DNA of 64,000 bases from Kitasatospora setae KM-6054 (GTDB taxonomy: Bacteria > Actinomycetota > Actinomycetes > Streptomycetales > Streptomycetaceae), in assembly GCF_000269985.1 (NCBI RefSeq), contig NC_016109.1, positions 3,534,001-3,598,000 of the forward strand, in the 5' to 3' direction. The notes beneath the pieces were generated by a model. That model did not search any database, was not told the DNA's origin, and worked only from the letters and a program-made list of their open reading frames with translations. Shown here piece after piece: positions 35,831 through 47,978 of the stretch (positions are counted from its first letter, which is position 1; the number at the start of each line of letters is the position of its first letter). The translations under genes and the position numbers were made by a program.

Positions 35831-36741
35831 CTGGAGTTCTTCCCCGCGGCTGCGGCGAGTTCGGTGAAGACCGGGTCGGTGAGCGCCTGGGCGAGCTGTT
35901 CCCGCCAGTCGGGCAGCGGTGCCAGTCCGGCCTCGGCCCAGCGGGCGTGGCCGAGCACGCTGAAGGCGGGGCGGACGGCGGGCCGGACGAAGGCGGCCGA
36001 GGTGGTGGGCCGGATCCGTTCGGGGTCCAGTCCGCCGAGGCGGTACGCCTCCCGGGCCAGTCCGCACCAGGTGGTGCGGCCGCTCGCCGTGCCGTGGTAG
36101 ACGCCCGCGGGGGCCTGCCGGTTGCGGCCCAGCGCGACCAGCCGCTCGGCCAGCGCGTACGTCCAGGTGGGCTGGCCGTGCTGGTCGTCGACCACGTCGA
36201 GGGTGTCGCGCTGGGCGCCGAGGCGGAGCATGGTCGCGACGAAGTTGTTGCCGCCGGCGCCGTACAGCCAGGCGGTGCGCACCACGTGGCCGGTCTCGGG
36301 CAGCAGTTCCAGGACGGCCAGCTCGCCGGCCAGCTTGGAGCGGCCGTAGGCGTTGACCGGGGCGGTCGGGGCGTCCTCGGCGTAGGGCTCGGTGCCGTCG
36401 CCGGGGAACACGTAGTCGGTGGACACGTGGACCAGCCGGGCGCCGGTCGCCGCGCAGGCGGCGGCCAGGTGGCGCACGCCGGTGCCGTTGACGGCGGTGG
36501 CGGCGGCCTCGTCGGTCTCCGCGCCGTCGACGTTCGTCCAGGCCGCGCAGTTGACCACCACGTCGTGGCCGCGGACGGCGGCCAGGACGGCGTCCGGGTC
36601 CGTGACGTCCAGTTCGGCGCGGGTCAGCGCGGTGGCCTCGAGGCCGGCGCCGGCCAGGACGCGGAGCACGTCCCGGCCGAGCATGCCGGCCGCGCCGGTG
36701 ACCAGCCAGCGGCCGGTCGGGCTGTCCGGGGTGGCGGTCAC
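35827..36741 (-). CDS. rmlD: dTDP-4-dehydrorhamnose reductase
   Basis: 304 aa SDR enzyme reducing dTDP-4-keto-L-rhamnose to dTDP-L-rhamnose with NAD(P)H. Nucleotide-binding GAAGMLG, catalytic YGRSK, and STDYVFPGDG are present. The GTG start overlaps the rmlB stop by 4 nt. Confidence 0.93.
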   Translation of the reverse strand: MTATPDSPTGRWLVTGAAGMLGRDVLRVLAGAGLEATALTRAELDVTDPDAVLAAVRGHDVVVNCAAWTNVDGAETDEAAATAVNGTGVRHLAAACAATGARLVHVSTDYVFPGDGTEPYAEDAPTAPVNAYGRSKLAGELAVLELLPETGHVVRTAWLYGAGGNNFVATMLRLGAQRDTLDVVDDQHGQPTWTYALAERLVALGRNRQAPAGVYHGTASGRTTWCGLAREAYRLGGLDPERIRPTTSAAFVRPAVRPAFSVLGHARWAEAGLAPLPDWREQLAQALTDPVFTELAAAAGKNSR

Positions 36742-37715
36742 TTCTCCAGCGCCGCCTTCGCCTTCAGCGGCTCCCACCAGGCGCGGTTGTCGCGGTACCA
36801 GGCGATGGTGGCGGCCAGGCCGTCCTCGAAGCGGACCTGCGGCTCGTAGCCCAGCTCGGTGCGGATCTTCGAGATGTCCAGGGAGTAGCGCAGGTCGTGG
36901 CCCTTGCGGTCCTCGACGTGCTCGACCATGTCCCAGCCGGCGCCGGCCGCGTCCAGCAGCAGGCCGGTCAGCTCCTTGTTGGTGACCTCGGTGCCGCCGC
37001 CGATGTTGTAGACCTCGCCGGCCCGGCCGCCGCGCATCACCAGGTCGATGCCCCGGCAGTGGTCGGAGACGTGCAGCCAGTCGCGGATGTTGCCGCCCTC
37101 GCCGTACAGCGGCACCTTCAGCCCGTCGATCAGGTTGGTGGTGAACAGCGGGATGACCTTCTCCGGGAACTGGTAGTGCCCGTAGTTGTTGGAGCAGCGG
37201 GTGACCACCACGTCCATGCCGTGGGTGCGGTGGTACGCCAGCGCGAGCAGGTCGGAGCCGGCCTTCGAGGCGGAGTACGGGGAGTTCGGCCGCAGCGGCC
37301 ACTCCTCCGTCCAGGAGCCCTCGTCGATGGAGCCGTACACCTCGTCGGTGGAGACGTGGACGAAGCGGCCGACGCCGTGCTGGCGGGCCGCGTCCAGCAG
37401 CACCTGGGTGCCGACGACGTTGGTCAGCACGAACGGGCCGGCGCCCGCGATCGAGCGGTCGACGTGCGACTCGGCGGCGAAGTGGACCACCACGTCGTGG
37501 CCGGCCATCACCCGGTCCACGGCCTCGGGGTCGCAGATGTCGCCCTGGACGAACCGGTAGCCCGGGAGGGACGCGACCGGGGCCAGGTTCTCCTCGACGC
37601 CCGAGTAGGTCAGCTTGTCGAAGACGGTGATCTGGGCCGTCGGGTCCGCGCCGAGCTGCTGGCGGACGAATTCAGAACCGATGAAGCCGGCACCGCCGGT
37701 CACGAGGATGCGCAT
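36738..37715 (-). CDS. rmlB: dTDP-glucose 4,6-dehydratase
   Basis: 325 aa extended SDR enzyme converting dTDP-glucose to the 4-keto-6-deoxy sugar. NAD-binding GGAGFIG (7-13), the active-site triad context STDEVYG, and YSASKAGSD. ATG at 37715; no ribosome site precedes it, and a TAGACT box lies 10 nt upstream. First gene of a six-gene minus-strand operon. Confidence 0.95.
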   Translation of the reverse strand: MRILVTGGAGFIGSEFVRQQLGADPTAQITVFDKLTYSGVEENLAPVASLPGYRFVQGDICDPEAVDRVMAGHDVVVHFAAESHVDRSIAGAGPFVLTNVVGTQVLLDAARQHGVGRFVHVSTDEVYGSIDEGSWTEEWPLRPNSPYSASKAGSDLLALAYHRTHGMDVVVTRCSNNYGHYQFPEKVIPLFTTNLIDGLKVPLYGEGGNIRDWLHVSDHCRGIDLVMRGGRAGEVYNIGGGTEVTNKELTGLLLDAAGAGWDMVEHVEDRKGHDLRYSLDISKIRTELGYEPQVRFEDGLAATIAWYRDNRAWWEPLKAKAALEK

Positions 37716-37725
37716 AGTGAGGCGA

Positions 37726-37731
37726 AGTCTA
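37726..37731 (-). promoter_or_regulatory. -10 box TAGACT for rmlB
   Basis: TAGACT ends 10 nt before the rmlB ATG and no Shine-Dalgarno is seen, implying a leaderless or nearly leaderless transcript. Confidence 0.45.
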
Positions 37732-37786
37732 GCGTCCGCGCCGCGGGAGCCCGGCGGCGGGCCCGAGGCCCCCCGGCCGCTTCGCA

Positions 37787-37792
37787 TAGGGT
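37787..37792 (+). promoter_or_regulatory. -10 box TAGGGT for leaderless rmlA
   Basis: TAGGGT followed by exactly 6 nt and then the ATG, so the predicted transcription start is the A of ATG. No Shine-Dalgarno, and no clear -35. Confidence 0.55.
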
Positions 37793-37798
37793 GCACCC

Positions 37799-38674
37799 AT
37801 GCGTGGAATCCTTTTGGCCGGCGGCACCGGATCACGCCTGTGGCCGCTGACCCGGGCAGTTTCGAAGCAGCTGCTCCCCGTCTTCGACAAGCCGATGATC
37901 TACTACCCGCTGTCGACCCTGGTGATGGCCGGGATCAGCGAGGTCCTGATCATCACGACACCGGAGGACCGGCCCCAGTTCGAGCGGCTGCTCGGCGACG
38001 GCTCCCAGTTCGGCCTGCGGCTGGAGTACGCCGTCCAGGAGAAGCCCGAGGGCATCGCCCAGGCGTTCCTGCTCGGTGCGGACTTCATCGGCGACCAGCC
38101 GGTGGCGCTGATCCTCGGCGACAACATCTTTCACGGCAGCGGCCTGGGCACCCGGCTCGCCGAGCACACCGACGCCAAGGGCGGCCGGGTGTTCGCCTAC
38201 CCGGTGGCCGACCCGACGGCGTACGGCGTGGTCGAGTTCGGTGCGGACGGCCAGGCGATCTCCATCGAGGAGAAGCCGGCCCAGCCGAAGTCCCGGTACG
38301 CGGTGCCGGGCCTCTACTTCTACGACAACCAGGTCGTGGAGATCGCCCGCGGCCTGAAGCCCAGCGCCCGGGGCGAGTTGGAGATCACCGCGGTCAACGA
38401 GGCGTACCTGGCGGCCGGCGAGCTGCACGTCACCATCCTCGACCGGGGCACCGCCTGGCTGGACACCGGCACGCACGTGTCGATGGTGCAGGCGTCGGAG
38501 TTCGTCCGGGTGATAGAGGAGCGCCAGGGCTTCAAGATCGGCTGCATCGAGGAGGCCTGCTGGCGGGCCGGCCTGATCGATTCCGCGCAGCTGCGCGCGC
38601 TCGCCGAGCCGCTGCTGAAGAGCGGCTACGGCCAGTACCTGGTCGGCCTGCTGGAAGAGGAGGACGGCCGGTGA
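37799..38674 (+). CDS. rmlA: Glucose-1-phosphate thymidylyltransferase
   Basis: 291 aa; joins dTTP and glucose 1-phosphate, the first step to dTDP-L-rhamnose. Signature [20 protein letters not shown] near the N-terminus, with [15 protein letters not shown] and ILGDNIF. Divergent from rmlB with 83 bp between the starts. Probably leaderless. Confidence 0.95.
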   Translation: MRGILLAGGTGSRLWPLTRAVSKQLLPVFDKPMIYYPLSTLVMAGISEVLIITTPEDRPQFERLLGDGSQFGLRLEYAVQEKPEGIAQAFLLGADFIGDQPVALILGDNIFHGSGLGTRLAEHTDAKGGRVFAYPVADPTAYGVVEFGADGQAISIEEKPAQPKSRYAVPGLYFYDNQVVEIARGLKPSARGELEITAVNEAYLAAGELHVTILDRGTAWLDTGTHVSMVQASEFVRVIEERQGFKIGCIEEACWRAGLIDSAQLRALAEPLLKSGYGQYLVGLLEEEDGR

Positions 38675-39270
38675 GGTTCCGCGAACTGTCGATCCCGGGG
38701 GCCTTCGAGGTGACCCCGCAGCAGCACGGCGACCCCCGTGGCCTGTTCATGGAGTGGTACCGCTTCGACAAGCTGTCGGAGGTGGTCGGCCACCCGCTGC
38801 GGCTGGCCCAGGGCAACCTGTCGGTGTCCGCGAAGAATGTGGTGCGCGGCGTGCACTTCGCCGACGTCCCGCCCGGCCAGGCCAAGTACGTCAGCTGCGT
38901 GCGCGGCGCGGTGCTGGACGTGGTGGTGGACCTGCGGGTCGGCTCCCCCGCGTTCGGCCGCTGGGAGTTCGTCCGGCTGGACGAGACCGACCGCCGCTCG
39001 GTGTACCTGCCGGAGGGCCTGGGCCACGGCTTCTGCGCGCTGACCGACGACGCCACGCTGTCGTACGTCTGCTCCGAGACCTACAACCCGACCGGCGAGC
39101 ACGGCGTGCACCCGCTGGACCCGGACCTCGGCATCGAGTGGCCGGTGGAGGTCCCGCAGCTCTCCGCGAAGGACGAGCAGGCCCCGACGCTCGCCGAGGC
39201 GCTGGCCTCCGGCCTGCTGCCCGACTACCGGGCCTGCCTGGAGTTCACGGCCTCGCTCGGCGGGGTCTGA
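38671..39270 (+). CDS. rmlC: dTDP-4-dehydrorhamnose 3,5-epimerase
   Basis: 199 aa cupin-fold epimerase. [33 protein letters not shown] (catalytic His) and GLGHGFCAL are present. The GTG overlaps the rmlA stop by 4 nt. With rmlA, rmlB and rmlD it completes dTDP-L-rhamnose synthesis. Confidence 0.95.
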   Translation: MRFRELSIPGAFEVTPQQHGDPRGLFMEWYRFDKLSEVVGHPLRLAQGNLSVSAKNVVRGVHFADVPPGQAKYVSCVRGAVLDVVVDLRVGSPAFGRWEFVRLDETDRRSVYLPEGLGHGFCALTDDATLSYVCSETYNPTGEHGVHPLDPDLGIEWPVEVPQLSAKDEQAPTLAEALASGLLPDYRACLEFTASLGGV

Positions 39271-39282
39271 GCCCTCGACCGC

Positions 39283-39314
39283 GCCGCCCGGGACGCGACC
39301 GCGTTCCGGGCGGC
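39283..39314. terminator. Terminator between rmlC and gtrA
   Basis: GCCGCCCGG (39283-39291) pairs with CCGGGCGGC (39306-39314), extended by an inner GACGC/GCGTT stem; located between convergent genes. Confidence 0.75.
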
Positions 39315-39333
39315 CGCTCGGGCCGGGGCGCGG

Positions 39334-39780
39334 TCAGGCGCTCTTGAAGACCCAGTGCTTGTACGCGATGTAGTTGATCACCGAGTTCACCGCGATGGTG
39401 ATCAGGCGGGCGAGCAGGTAGAACACGCCGATCGCGGCGAGACCGCTCACCAGCAGGGCGGTCGAGACCCAGTTGAAGCCGGCCAGGATCAGGTAGCGGA
39501 CCATCTGGCTGCCCACCGGCTGGACGCTGCCGAACGACCAGACCCGGTTCAGCGTGAAGTTCACGACGAAGGACACGATGACGGAGATCAGCGTGGCCAC
39601 CGTGAGCTGGACGTGCAGCGTGCCGTGCAGGACGTAGAGCAGGGCGATGTCGACGCCGGTGCTCAGCCCTCCCGCCAGCAGGAAGCGCAGCAGGCTGTGC
39701 TTGAGGAAGACGGCCGCCCGTTGGGACGCACCGAGCCGGAGCGGCGCGGGCTCGGCGGTAAGGGACTCGGTAGGACTCAC
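39334..39780 (-). CDS. GtrA family membrane protein
   Basis: 148 aa with four hydrophobic segments and the GtrA features FLLAGGLSTGVDIALLY, VNFTLNRVWSF and NYIAYKHWVF. GtrA-like proteins are thought to flip or present polyprenyl-phosphate sugars to GT-C enzymes. GTG start at 39780; TAGCAT lies 6 nt upstream with no ribosome site. Confidence 0.88.
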   Translation of the reverse strand: MSPTESLTAEPAPLRLGASQRAAVFLKHSLLRFLLAGGLSTGVDIALLYVLHGTLHVQLTVATLISVIVSFVVNFTLNRVWSFGSVQPVGSQMVRYLILAGFNWVSTALLVSGLAAIGVFYLLARLITIAVNSVINYIAYKHWVFKSA

Positions 39781-39786
39781 CCGCGC

Positions 39787-39792
39787 ATGCTA
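39787..39792 (-). promoter_or_regulatory. -10 box TAGCAT for leaderless gtrA
   Basis: TAGCAT, then 6 nt (GCGCGG), then the GTG start of gtrA; no Shine-Dalgarno. Confidence 0.45.
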
Positions 39793-39839
39793 TACGGACG
39801 AACCGCTTACCTGATGGTCGGTCCCCGCTTTGGTCCGGC

Positions 39840-39845
39840 TATCGT
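39840..39845 (+). promoter_or_regulatory. -10 box TATCGT for leaderless DUF2142 gene
   Basis: TATCGT, then 6 nt (CCTCGG), then the GTG start; no Shine-Dalgarno. It is paired back-to-back with the gtrA -10 in a 71-bp divergent gap. Confidence 0.45.
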
Positions 39846-39851
39846 CCTCGG

Positions 39852-41453
39852 GTGACCCTTGCATCCCCTCCCACCGGCGGGACCGCCGCTCCCGGGCGCC
39901 GGGCGCGGCTCTCCGCCCGCAGCCGCCGACGGACCTCCGGCCGCTCCCTGCTGACCTGGCCGGTCGCCTTCGTCGGCTTCTTCCTGCTCGCCGCCGGCTG
40001 GGCCCTGGCCGCGCCGTACGACGCGGGCCCGGACGAGTACCAGCACCTGGTCCGGGCGGTCGGCGCGGCCCGCGGGGAGATCGCCCCGGAGCCGACGGCG
40101 GCCGCCAACGGGACGGGCGCCTTCCAGCACGTCCCGGCCGGCCTGGTCCGGGACAACTGCTGGGCGTTCCGCGCCGGGGTGTCCGCCGACTGCGCGAAGG
40201 CGCCCGGCGGCGACGACCACCTGGTCGAGGTCGGCACCCGGGCGGGCCGCTACAACCCGCTGTACTACGTCCTGGTCGGCGGGCCCGCCGCGCTCTGGCC
40301 GTCGTGGAGCGGCGTGCTGCTCTCCCGGCTGGTGTCCTGCGCGCTGTCGGCCGCGTTCCTGGCCGCCGCGGCGACCGCCTGCGTGCGGTGGTCCAGGCAC
40401 CGGCTGATGGCGGCGGGCGTGCTGGTCGCGGCCACCCCGATGGTGCTGCACCTGTCGGCCGCGCTGAACCCCAACGGCCTGGAGATCGCCGCCTCGCTGG
40501 CGCTGTTCACCGCGCTGGTCCCGGCCGCGCTGGGTGCGGAGAAGCTGCCGGGCCGGGCCTGGGCGGTGCAGGTCGGACTCGCCGGGGCCACCCTGGTCAC
40601 CCTGCGCTCCCTCGGCCCGCTGTGGGCCGCGGCGGCGGTCGGCGTGCTGTTCGTCCCCCCGGTCCGGGGCCGGCTGCGGGCCCTGTGGAACTCCCGCGGG
40701 CTGCGGGTGGCCGCCCTCGTCACCCTGCTCGCCGCAGCCGCCGGCGCGCTGTGGACGGTCGGCATGCGGGCGGCCGAACTGAGCCCGGTCGCCCAGCCGG
40801 TCCACCTGACCTTGGTCCAGGCGCTGCGCTTCGAGGCGGTGGCCCGACTGCCCGAGTACCTGAACCAGATGATCGGCAAGCCGTCCTGGCTCGACACCGA
40901 GATGCCGGGCACCGTCTACGTGCTGTGGGAGCTGACCCTCGGCGCCCTGGTCCTGCCGGCCCTCGCCTTCGGCCGCTGGGCCGACCGCTGGCGGCTGGCG
41001 GCGATCGCCCTCGGCGGGGTGGCCGTGGCCATCGTCCCGGACGCGCTCAGCGTGAACTCCTACGGCTTCGCCACCCAGGGCCGCTACGTCCTGCCGCTGC
41101 TGGTCGCCCTCCCGGTGCTGGCCGCCTGGCTGCTCGGCGAGCGGGGGGTCCTGGACCCGGCCCGCGGGAACCAGCTCACCCGGCTGACCGCCCTGATCGT
41201 GCTGCCGCTGCAGCTGGTGGTCCTCGGCTTCACGATGATCCGCTGGCAGCGCGGGCTGACCTGGTCGACCGGCGCGGACCTGCCCAACTCGCCGCCCAAC
41301 CGGCTGGCGCTGAACCCCCTGACCGGCTCCTGGCACCCCGTGGTCGGCTCCGCCACCGCGCTGCTCGCCGCGGTGGCCGGCGCGGCCCTCCTGCTGGCCT
41401 GGGTGTGGGCGCACACCCGGCGCCCGGAGGAGCAGCCGCCGCGGACGGCCTGA
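39852..41453 (+). CDS. DUF2142 polytopic membrane protein, GT-C-like
   Basis: 533 aa with about ten hydrophobic segments. The first loop has YDAGPDEYQHLVRAVGAARG, an acidic motif like those of GT-C transferases, and the sequence fits DUF2142. It probably transfers a sugar from a polyprenyl carrier outside the membrane; substrate unknown. Divergent from gtrA, whose product may serve it. Confidence 0.75.
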   Translation: MTLASPPTGGTAAPGRRARLSARSRRRTSGRSLLTWPVAFVGFFLLAAGWALAAPYDAGPDEYQHLVRAVGAARGEIAPEPTAAANGTGAFQHVPAGLVRDNCWAFRAGVSADCAKAPGGDDHLVEVGTRAGRYNPLYYVLVGGPAALWPSWSGVLLSRLVSCALSAAFLAAAATACVRWSRHRLMAAGVLVAATPMVLHLSAALNPNGLEIAASLALFTALVPAALGAEKLPGRAWAVQVGLAGATLVTLRSLGPLWAAAAVGVLFVPPVRGRLRALWNSRGLRVAALVTLLAAAAGALWTVGMRAAELSPVAQPVHLTLVQALRFEAVARLPEYLNQMIGKPSWLDTEMPGTVYVLWELTLGALVLPALAFGRWADRWRLAAIALGGVAVAIVPDALSVNSYGFATQGRYVLPLLVALPVLAAWLLGERGVLDPARGNQLTRLTALIVLPLQLVVLGFTMIRWQRGLTWSTGADLPNSPPNRLALNPLTGSWHPVVGSATALLAAVAGAALLLAWVWAHTRRPEEQPPRTA

Positions 41454-41466
41454 CCCCTCCCCCGCC

Positions 41467-41505
41467 CGGATGCCCGGGCCCCCGCCCCGGGGGTCCGGGC
41501 ATCCG
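41467..41505 (+). terminator. Terminator of the DUF2142 gene
   Basis: CGGATGCCCGG (41467-41477) pairs with 41495-41505, with an inner CCCCC/GGGGG stem; 13 nt past the stop. Confidence 0.7.
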
Positions 41506-41573
41506 TCGTCTCCGCCCCCGCCGCCGCCGCGCCAGGGCGGGCCGGGCGCAGCCGGCAGCCCGTGCGGGAACGC

Positions 41574-41617
41574 CGGAAGGGGCTCCCGGAACCTCGCGGT
41601 TCCGGGAGCCCCTTCCG
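41574..41617 (-). terminator. tuf terminator, 20-bp perfect stem
   Basis: Arms 41574-41593 and 41598-41617 pair perfectly around TCGC, 39 nt past the tuf stop. It ends the str operon. Confidence 0.88.
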
Positions 41618-41656
41618 TCTGCCTCCGGTGTCGGCAGGCCCTAGGCCGTCAAGGAA

Positions 41657-42850
<1,194 letters not shown>

Positions 42851-42985
42851 TGCAGTCCTCCTGAGGACAGTTCTGTACGCCGTACGACGTCAGTTGGTCT
42901 GGATCGGGTTGTTGGCACGGGGCGCTGGTGTCGCGCCCCGTTGCCGTCCCGCGGGTGGGGGGTGCCCGGAGGGCTCCCGGGTGGT

Positions 42986-43009
42986 ACCCGGACGGGCAAA
43001 CGCCCGGGT
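42986..43009 (-). terminator. Hairpin in the fusA-tuf spacer
   Basis: ACCCGGACG (42986-42994) and CGCCCGGGT (43001-43009) pair over 9 positions (one G-T). TAGGCT at 43021-43026 (minus strand) could be the -10 of a tuf promoter, but no good -35 is present. The hairpin may act on read-through from fusA. Confidence 0.35.
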
Positions 43010-43057
43010 GCCCTCCTTCTAGCCTAAAGGGTCTGATTCGTCCCGATTACGGGGACG

Positions 43058-45163
<2,106 letters not shown>

Positions 45164-45202
45164 GGTGGCTCGTTCTCTCTCTGTCTAGTGACGGGGTTCG
45201 GA

Positions 45203-45673
45203 CTACCAGCGGTAGTGCGCGAAGGCCTTGTTCGACTCGGCCATCTTGTGGGTGTCCTCGCGACGCTTCACGGAAGCGCCCAGGCCGTTGCTGGCGTCGA
45301 GGATCTCGTTGAGCAGGCGCTCGGTCATGGTCTTCTCGCGACGGGCGCGGGAGTAACCGACCAGCCAGCGCAGCGCCAGGGTGTTGGCGCGGCCCGGACG
45401 GACCTCGACCGGCACCTGGTAGGTGGCGCCACCGACGCGGCGGGACTTCACCTCGAGGGTCGGCTTGACGTTCTCCAGGGCGCGCTTGAGCGCGACCACC
45501 GGGTCGGCACTGGTCTTCTCGCGGACGCCCTCAAGGGCGCCGTAGACGATCCGCTCGGCGGTGGAGCGCTTGCCGTGCAGCAGGATCTTGTTGACCAGCG
45601 AGGTCACCAGCGGGGAGCCGTAGACCGGGTCGATGATGACCGGGCGCTTCGGGGCGGGGCCCTTACGAGGCAT
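45203..45673 (-). CDS. rpsG: 30S ribosomal protein S7
   Basis: S7, a primary 16S rRNA binder in the head and a str operon regulator in E. coli; 156 aa. It begins [20 protein letters not shown] and ends [15 protein letters not shown]. It starts 2 bp after rpsL. Confidence 0.97.
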   Translation of the reverse strand: MPRKGPAPKRPVIIDPVYGSPLVTSLVNKILLHGKRSTAERIVYGALEGVREKTSADPVVALKRALENVKPTLEVKSRRVGGATYQVPVEVRPGRANTLALRWLVGYSRARREKTMTERLLNEILDASNGLGASVKRREDTHKMAESNKAFAHYRW

Positions 45674-45675
45674 TC

Positions 45676-46047
45676 TTACTTCTCCTTCTTGGCGCCGTAG
45701 CGGCTGCGGGCCTGCTTGCGGTTCTTGACAGCCTGGGTGTCAAGAGCGCCGCGGATGATCTTGTAACGCACACCCGGCAGGTCCTTCACACGACCGCCAC
45801 GCACGAGCACGATGGAGTGCTCCTGCAGGTTGTGGCCCTCGCCCGGAATGTAAGCGGTGACCTCGATCCCGCTGGTGAGGCGCACACGGGCGACCTTGCG
45901 GAGAGCCGAGTTCGGCTTCTTCGGGGTGGTCGTGTACACACGCGTGCAGACACCGCGGCGCTGAGGCGAGGCCTCGAGCGCGGGGGTCTTGGTCTTCTGG
46001 ACCTTGTCCTGCCGGCCCTTTCGGACCAGCTGCTGGATCGTAGGCAC
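45676..46047 (-). CDS. rpsL: 30S ribosomal protein S12
   Basis: S12, 123 aa, at the decoding centre. I chose the GTG at 46047 (GGAGAAACG upstream), giving (M)[19 protein letters not shown]. Lys43 (in TTTPKKPNS) and Lys88 (in GGRVKDLPG) are wild type, so no classic streptomycin-resistance change is present. It has a leader of roughly 225 nt. Confidence 0.97.
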   Translation of the reverse strand: MPTIQQLVRKGRQDKVQKTKTPALEASPQRRGVCTRVYTTTPKKPNSALRKVARVRLTSGIEVTAYIPGEGHNLQEHSIVLVRGGRVKDLPGVRYKIIRGALDTQAVKNRKQARSRYGAKKEK

Positions 46048-46109
46048 CGTTTCTCCGTTTTCTGTGTGCCAAGGCTCGGTGGAACTAACCTGCGGTGTGG
46101 CCCCGCACT

Positions 46110-46134
46110 CTCCGACCCACGCGGTCGGGCGTGT
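46110..46134 (-). promoter_or_regulatory. 25-nt leader element shared with rpsJ
   Basis: Differs from 28187-28211 at only 2 of 25 positions. It lies 63-87 nt before the rpsL GTG. In this copy CCGACC can pair with GGTCGG; the rpsJ copy breaks one of those pairs. Confidence 0.65.
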
Positions 46135-46277
46135 TGGGCCTTCTTCGGGGAAAGAATCACGGAATCCCATGAGCTGAGCTGCGGCTACGGCACACACCGA
46201 GCGGGTGGAGTCTCCGCTACGGCGGCCGATCTGCTGGCACGCACAAGGACCCGGGCACACCCCAGGCACAAGGTCAG

Positions 46278-46306
46278 AGCGTACCTAGCGCACAGGCGGC
46301 GGTCAA
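46278..46306 (-). promoter_or_regulatory. str operon promoter
   Basis: On the minus strand TTGACC (46301-46306), a 17-bp spacer, then TACGCT (46278-46283): close to the consensus for the principal sigma factor. Predicted start near 46271. Confidence 0.8.
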
Positions 46307-46357
46307 AACAAATGGAGCGCGCCCGGGCGGGCACGCCACCCGGCGGGGCAAGGGATC

Positions 46358-46384
46358 GGGCCGCCGCGCGGGGCGCGCCGGCCC
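46358..46384 (-). terminator. Terminator of the DUF1707 gene
   Basis: Arms 46358-46369 and 46373-46384 pair at 11 of 12 positions with a GGG loop, just past the stop and before the rpsL promoter. Confidence 0.6.
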
Positions 46385-46388
46385 CGGG

Positions 46389-46976
46389 TCAGCTCCCCGA
46401 GGCCGCCGCCAGCACCATGAGCAGGATCATCAACGCCCAGCCGGCCACCGAGAACCAGCCCAGCGCCAGACCCACCACCGCCAGGCTGTCGCCGGACTCG
46501 CCGGTGGCCCGGATCCGCTTCCGGGCCAGGTGGCCGGTGATCACGGCGGGCAGCCCGGTCAGGCCGACGGTGACCATGGTCAGGCAGCCGAGCGTCAGCG
46601 AGGCCACCGCCAGGCCGTTCTGCGGGGCGGCGGGCGGCGGGGGCGGGTAGGGCGGCAGGAAGGTGTGCGGCACCGCCGGCATCACCGGCACCGCGACGAC
46701 GGCCGGCGGCGGCGGGGCGAGCGGCTGCACCATCGGACCGGCCGGCAGGTCCGCCACCAGCGCGGTCAACTGCCCGTAGGTCGCGGCCTGGTGCGCGGCC
46801 GCCATCCGCTGCTCGTACTCGGCGGCGGTCAGCCGGCCCTCGACGTACGCGGCCTTGAGCACGTCGATGGTCCGCTCGCGGTCGGTGTTGGCCGCCCGCA
46901 TCGCGGACTGCGGCGTCGGCGCCGGCTGCCAGGGCTGCTGCCCGTACGGCGCCGGCGGCCCCCATTGACCTGCCAC
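46389..46976 (-). CDS. DUF1707/DUF4190 membrane protein
   Basis: 195 aa from the GTG at 46976 (GGAGG 8 nt upstream); a GTG at 46985 is too close to the site. Residues about 26-78 form a DUF1707 (SHOCT-like) domain, RAANTDRERTIDVLKAAYVE followed by GRLTAAEYEQRM. A Pro-rich linker leads to two membrane segments of DUF4190 type. Function unknown; such proteins are common in actinobacteria. Divergent from the ABC transporter. Confidence 0.85.
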   Translation of the reverse strand: MAGQWGPPAPYGQQPWQPAPTPQSAMRAANTDRERTIDVLKAAYVEGRLTAAEYEQRMAAAHQAATYGQLTALVADLPAGPMVQPLAPPPPAVVAVPVMPAVPHTFLPPYPPPPPAAPQNGLAVASLTLGCLTMVTVGLTGLPAVITGHLARKRIRATGESGDSLAVVGLALGWFSVAGWALMILLMVLAAASGS

Positions 46977-47198
46977 CGCGGCCACCTCCCCTTCCCCGTG
47001 CTGCGCGTGCTCCCAGCATGCAGGACGAACGGCGGGGGCGGGTAGTTGCCGGGAGCGGCGGGGAATGCGTGGCGCACCGCCGAACGGGGGATGTGCGGGA
47101 GGGGAGAACGATCACCGGGTCGCCCCCGAACCCCGCCCGCACCACCCCGTCCGTTCACGAACCGCCCTCGACCGCCGTCGACTTGGAGGCCCCCCGCC

Positions 47199-47978
47199 AT
47201 GGAGGCGACCACCCCGCCGCCCGCCGTCTCGATCCGCGACCTGTGGAAGCGCTTCGGCGCGCGGACCGCCGTCGCCGGACTGAGCCTGGACCTGCCCGCC
47301 GGCTCGTTCATCGGCCTGGTCGGGCCGAACGGGGCCGGCAAGACCACCACGCTGTCGATGGTCACCGGACTGCTCCGGCCGGACCGCGGGACGGTGCTGG
47401 TGCACGGCGCGGACGTCTGGCGCGACCCGGTCGCGGTGAAGGCCCGGATCGGCATCCTGCCGGAGGGCCTGCGGATGTTCGAGCGGCTCAACGGGCGCGA
47501 ACTGCTGCGCTTCAACGGCCGGTCGCGCGGCCTGCCCGGCGCCGAGACCGACCGGCGGGCCGAGGAGCTGCTGGCCGTGCTGGACCTGGCCGGCGCCGCC
47601 GACAGGCTGGTCGCCGACTACTCCACCGGCATGCGCAAGAAGATCGGCCTGGCCGCCGCGTTGCTGCACAACCCCGACGTGCTGTTCCTGGACGAGCCGT
47701 TCGAGGGCGTCGACCCGGTCTCCGCGCAGACCATCCGCGCGGTGCTGACCCGGTACGCCGCCTCCGGCTCGACCGTGGTGTTCTCCAGCCACGTGATGGA
47801 GCTGGTCGAGTCGCTGTGCGACTGGGTCGCCGTGGTGAACGCCGGACAGGTGGTCGCCGCCGGGCCGATCGCCGAGGTGCGCGGCGGCAGTTCGCTGCAC
47901 CAGGCGTTCCTCGGACTGGTCGGCGTCCGGGCGGACGACGGCCCGGCGCTCGACTGGCTGGGCGGGGGCCACCGGTGA
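47199..47978 (+). CDS. ABC transporter ATP-binding protein
   Basis: 259 aa. Walker A GPNGAGKT, a degenerate signature YSTGMRKK in place of LSGGQ, Walker B VLFLDEPFEGVDP, and His-switch FSSHVMELVE. Typical of ABC-2 type exporters. ATG at 47199 with GGAGG 9 nt upstream. It overlaps the permease gene by 4 nt. Confidence 0.92.
   Translation: MEATTPPPAVSIRDLWKRFGARTAVAGLSLDLPAGSFIGLVGPNGAGKTTTLSMVTGLLRPDRGTVLVHGADVWRDPVAVKARIGILPEGLRMFERLNGRELLRFNGRSRGLPGAETDRRAEELLAVLDLAGAADRLVADYSTGMRKKIGLAAALLHNPDVLFLDEPFEGVDPVSAQTIRAVLTRYAASGSTVVFSSHVMELVESLCDWVAVVNAGQVVAAGPIAEVRGGSSLHQAFLGLVGVRADDGPALDWLGGGHR

Larger units (their letters stand above)
46048..46388. other. 341-bp rpsL leader and promoter region
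   Basis: No gene. From right to left on the minus strand it holds the terminator of the DUF1707 gene (46358-46384), the rpsL promoter (46278-46306) and a long leader with the element shared with rpsJ (46110-46134). Confidence 0.7.

Noticed and set aside
45676..46047. Possible streptomycin-resistance change in S12
   Set aside because: Lys43 and Lys88 are both wild type.
46048..46269. In-frame upstream extension of rpsL as a longer S12
   Set aside because: The family start is [10 protein letters not shown], and GGAGAAACG correctly precedes the GTG at 46047; the upstream part is leader RNA.
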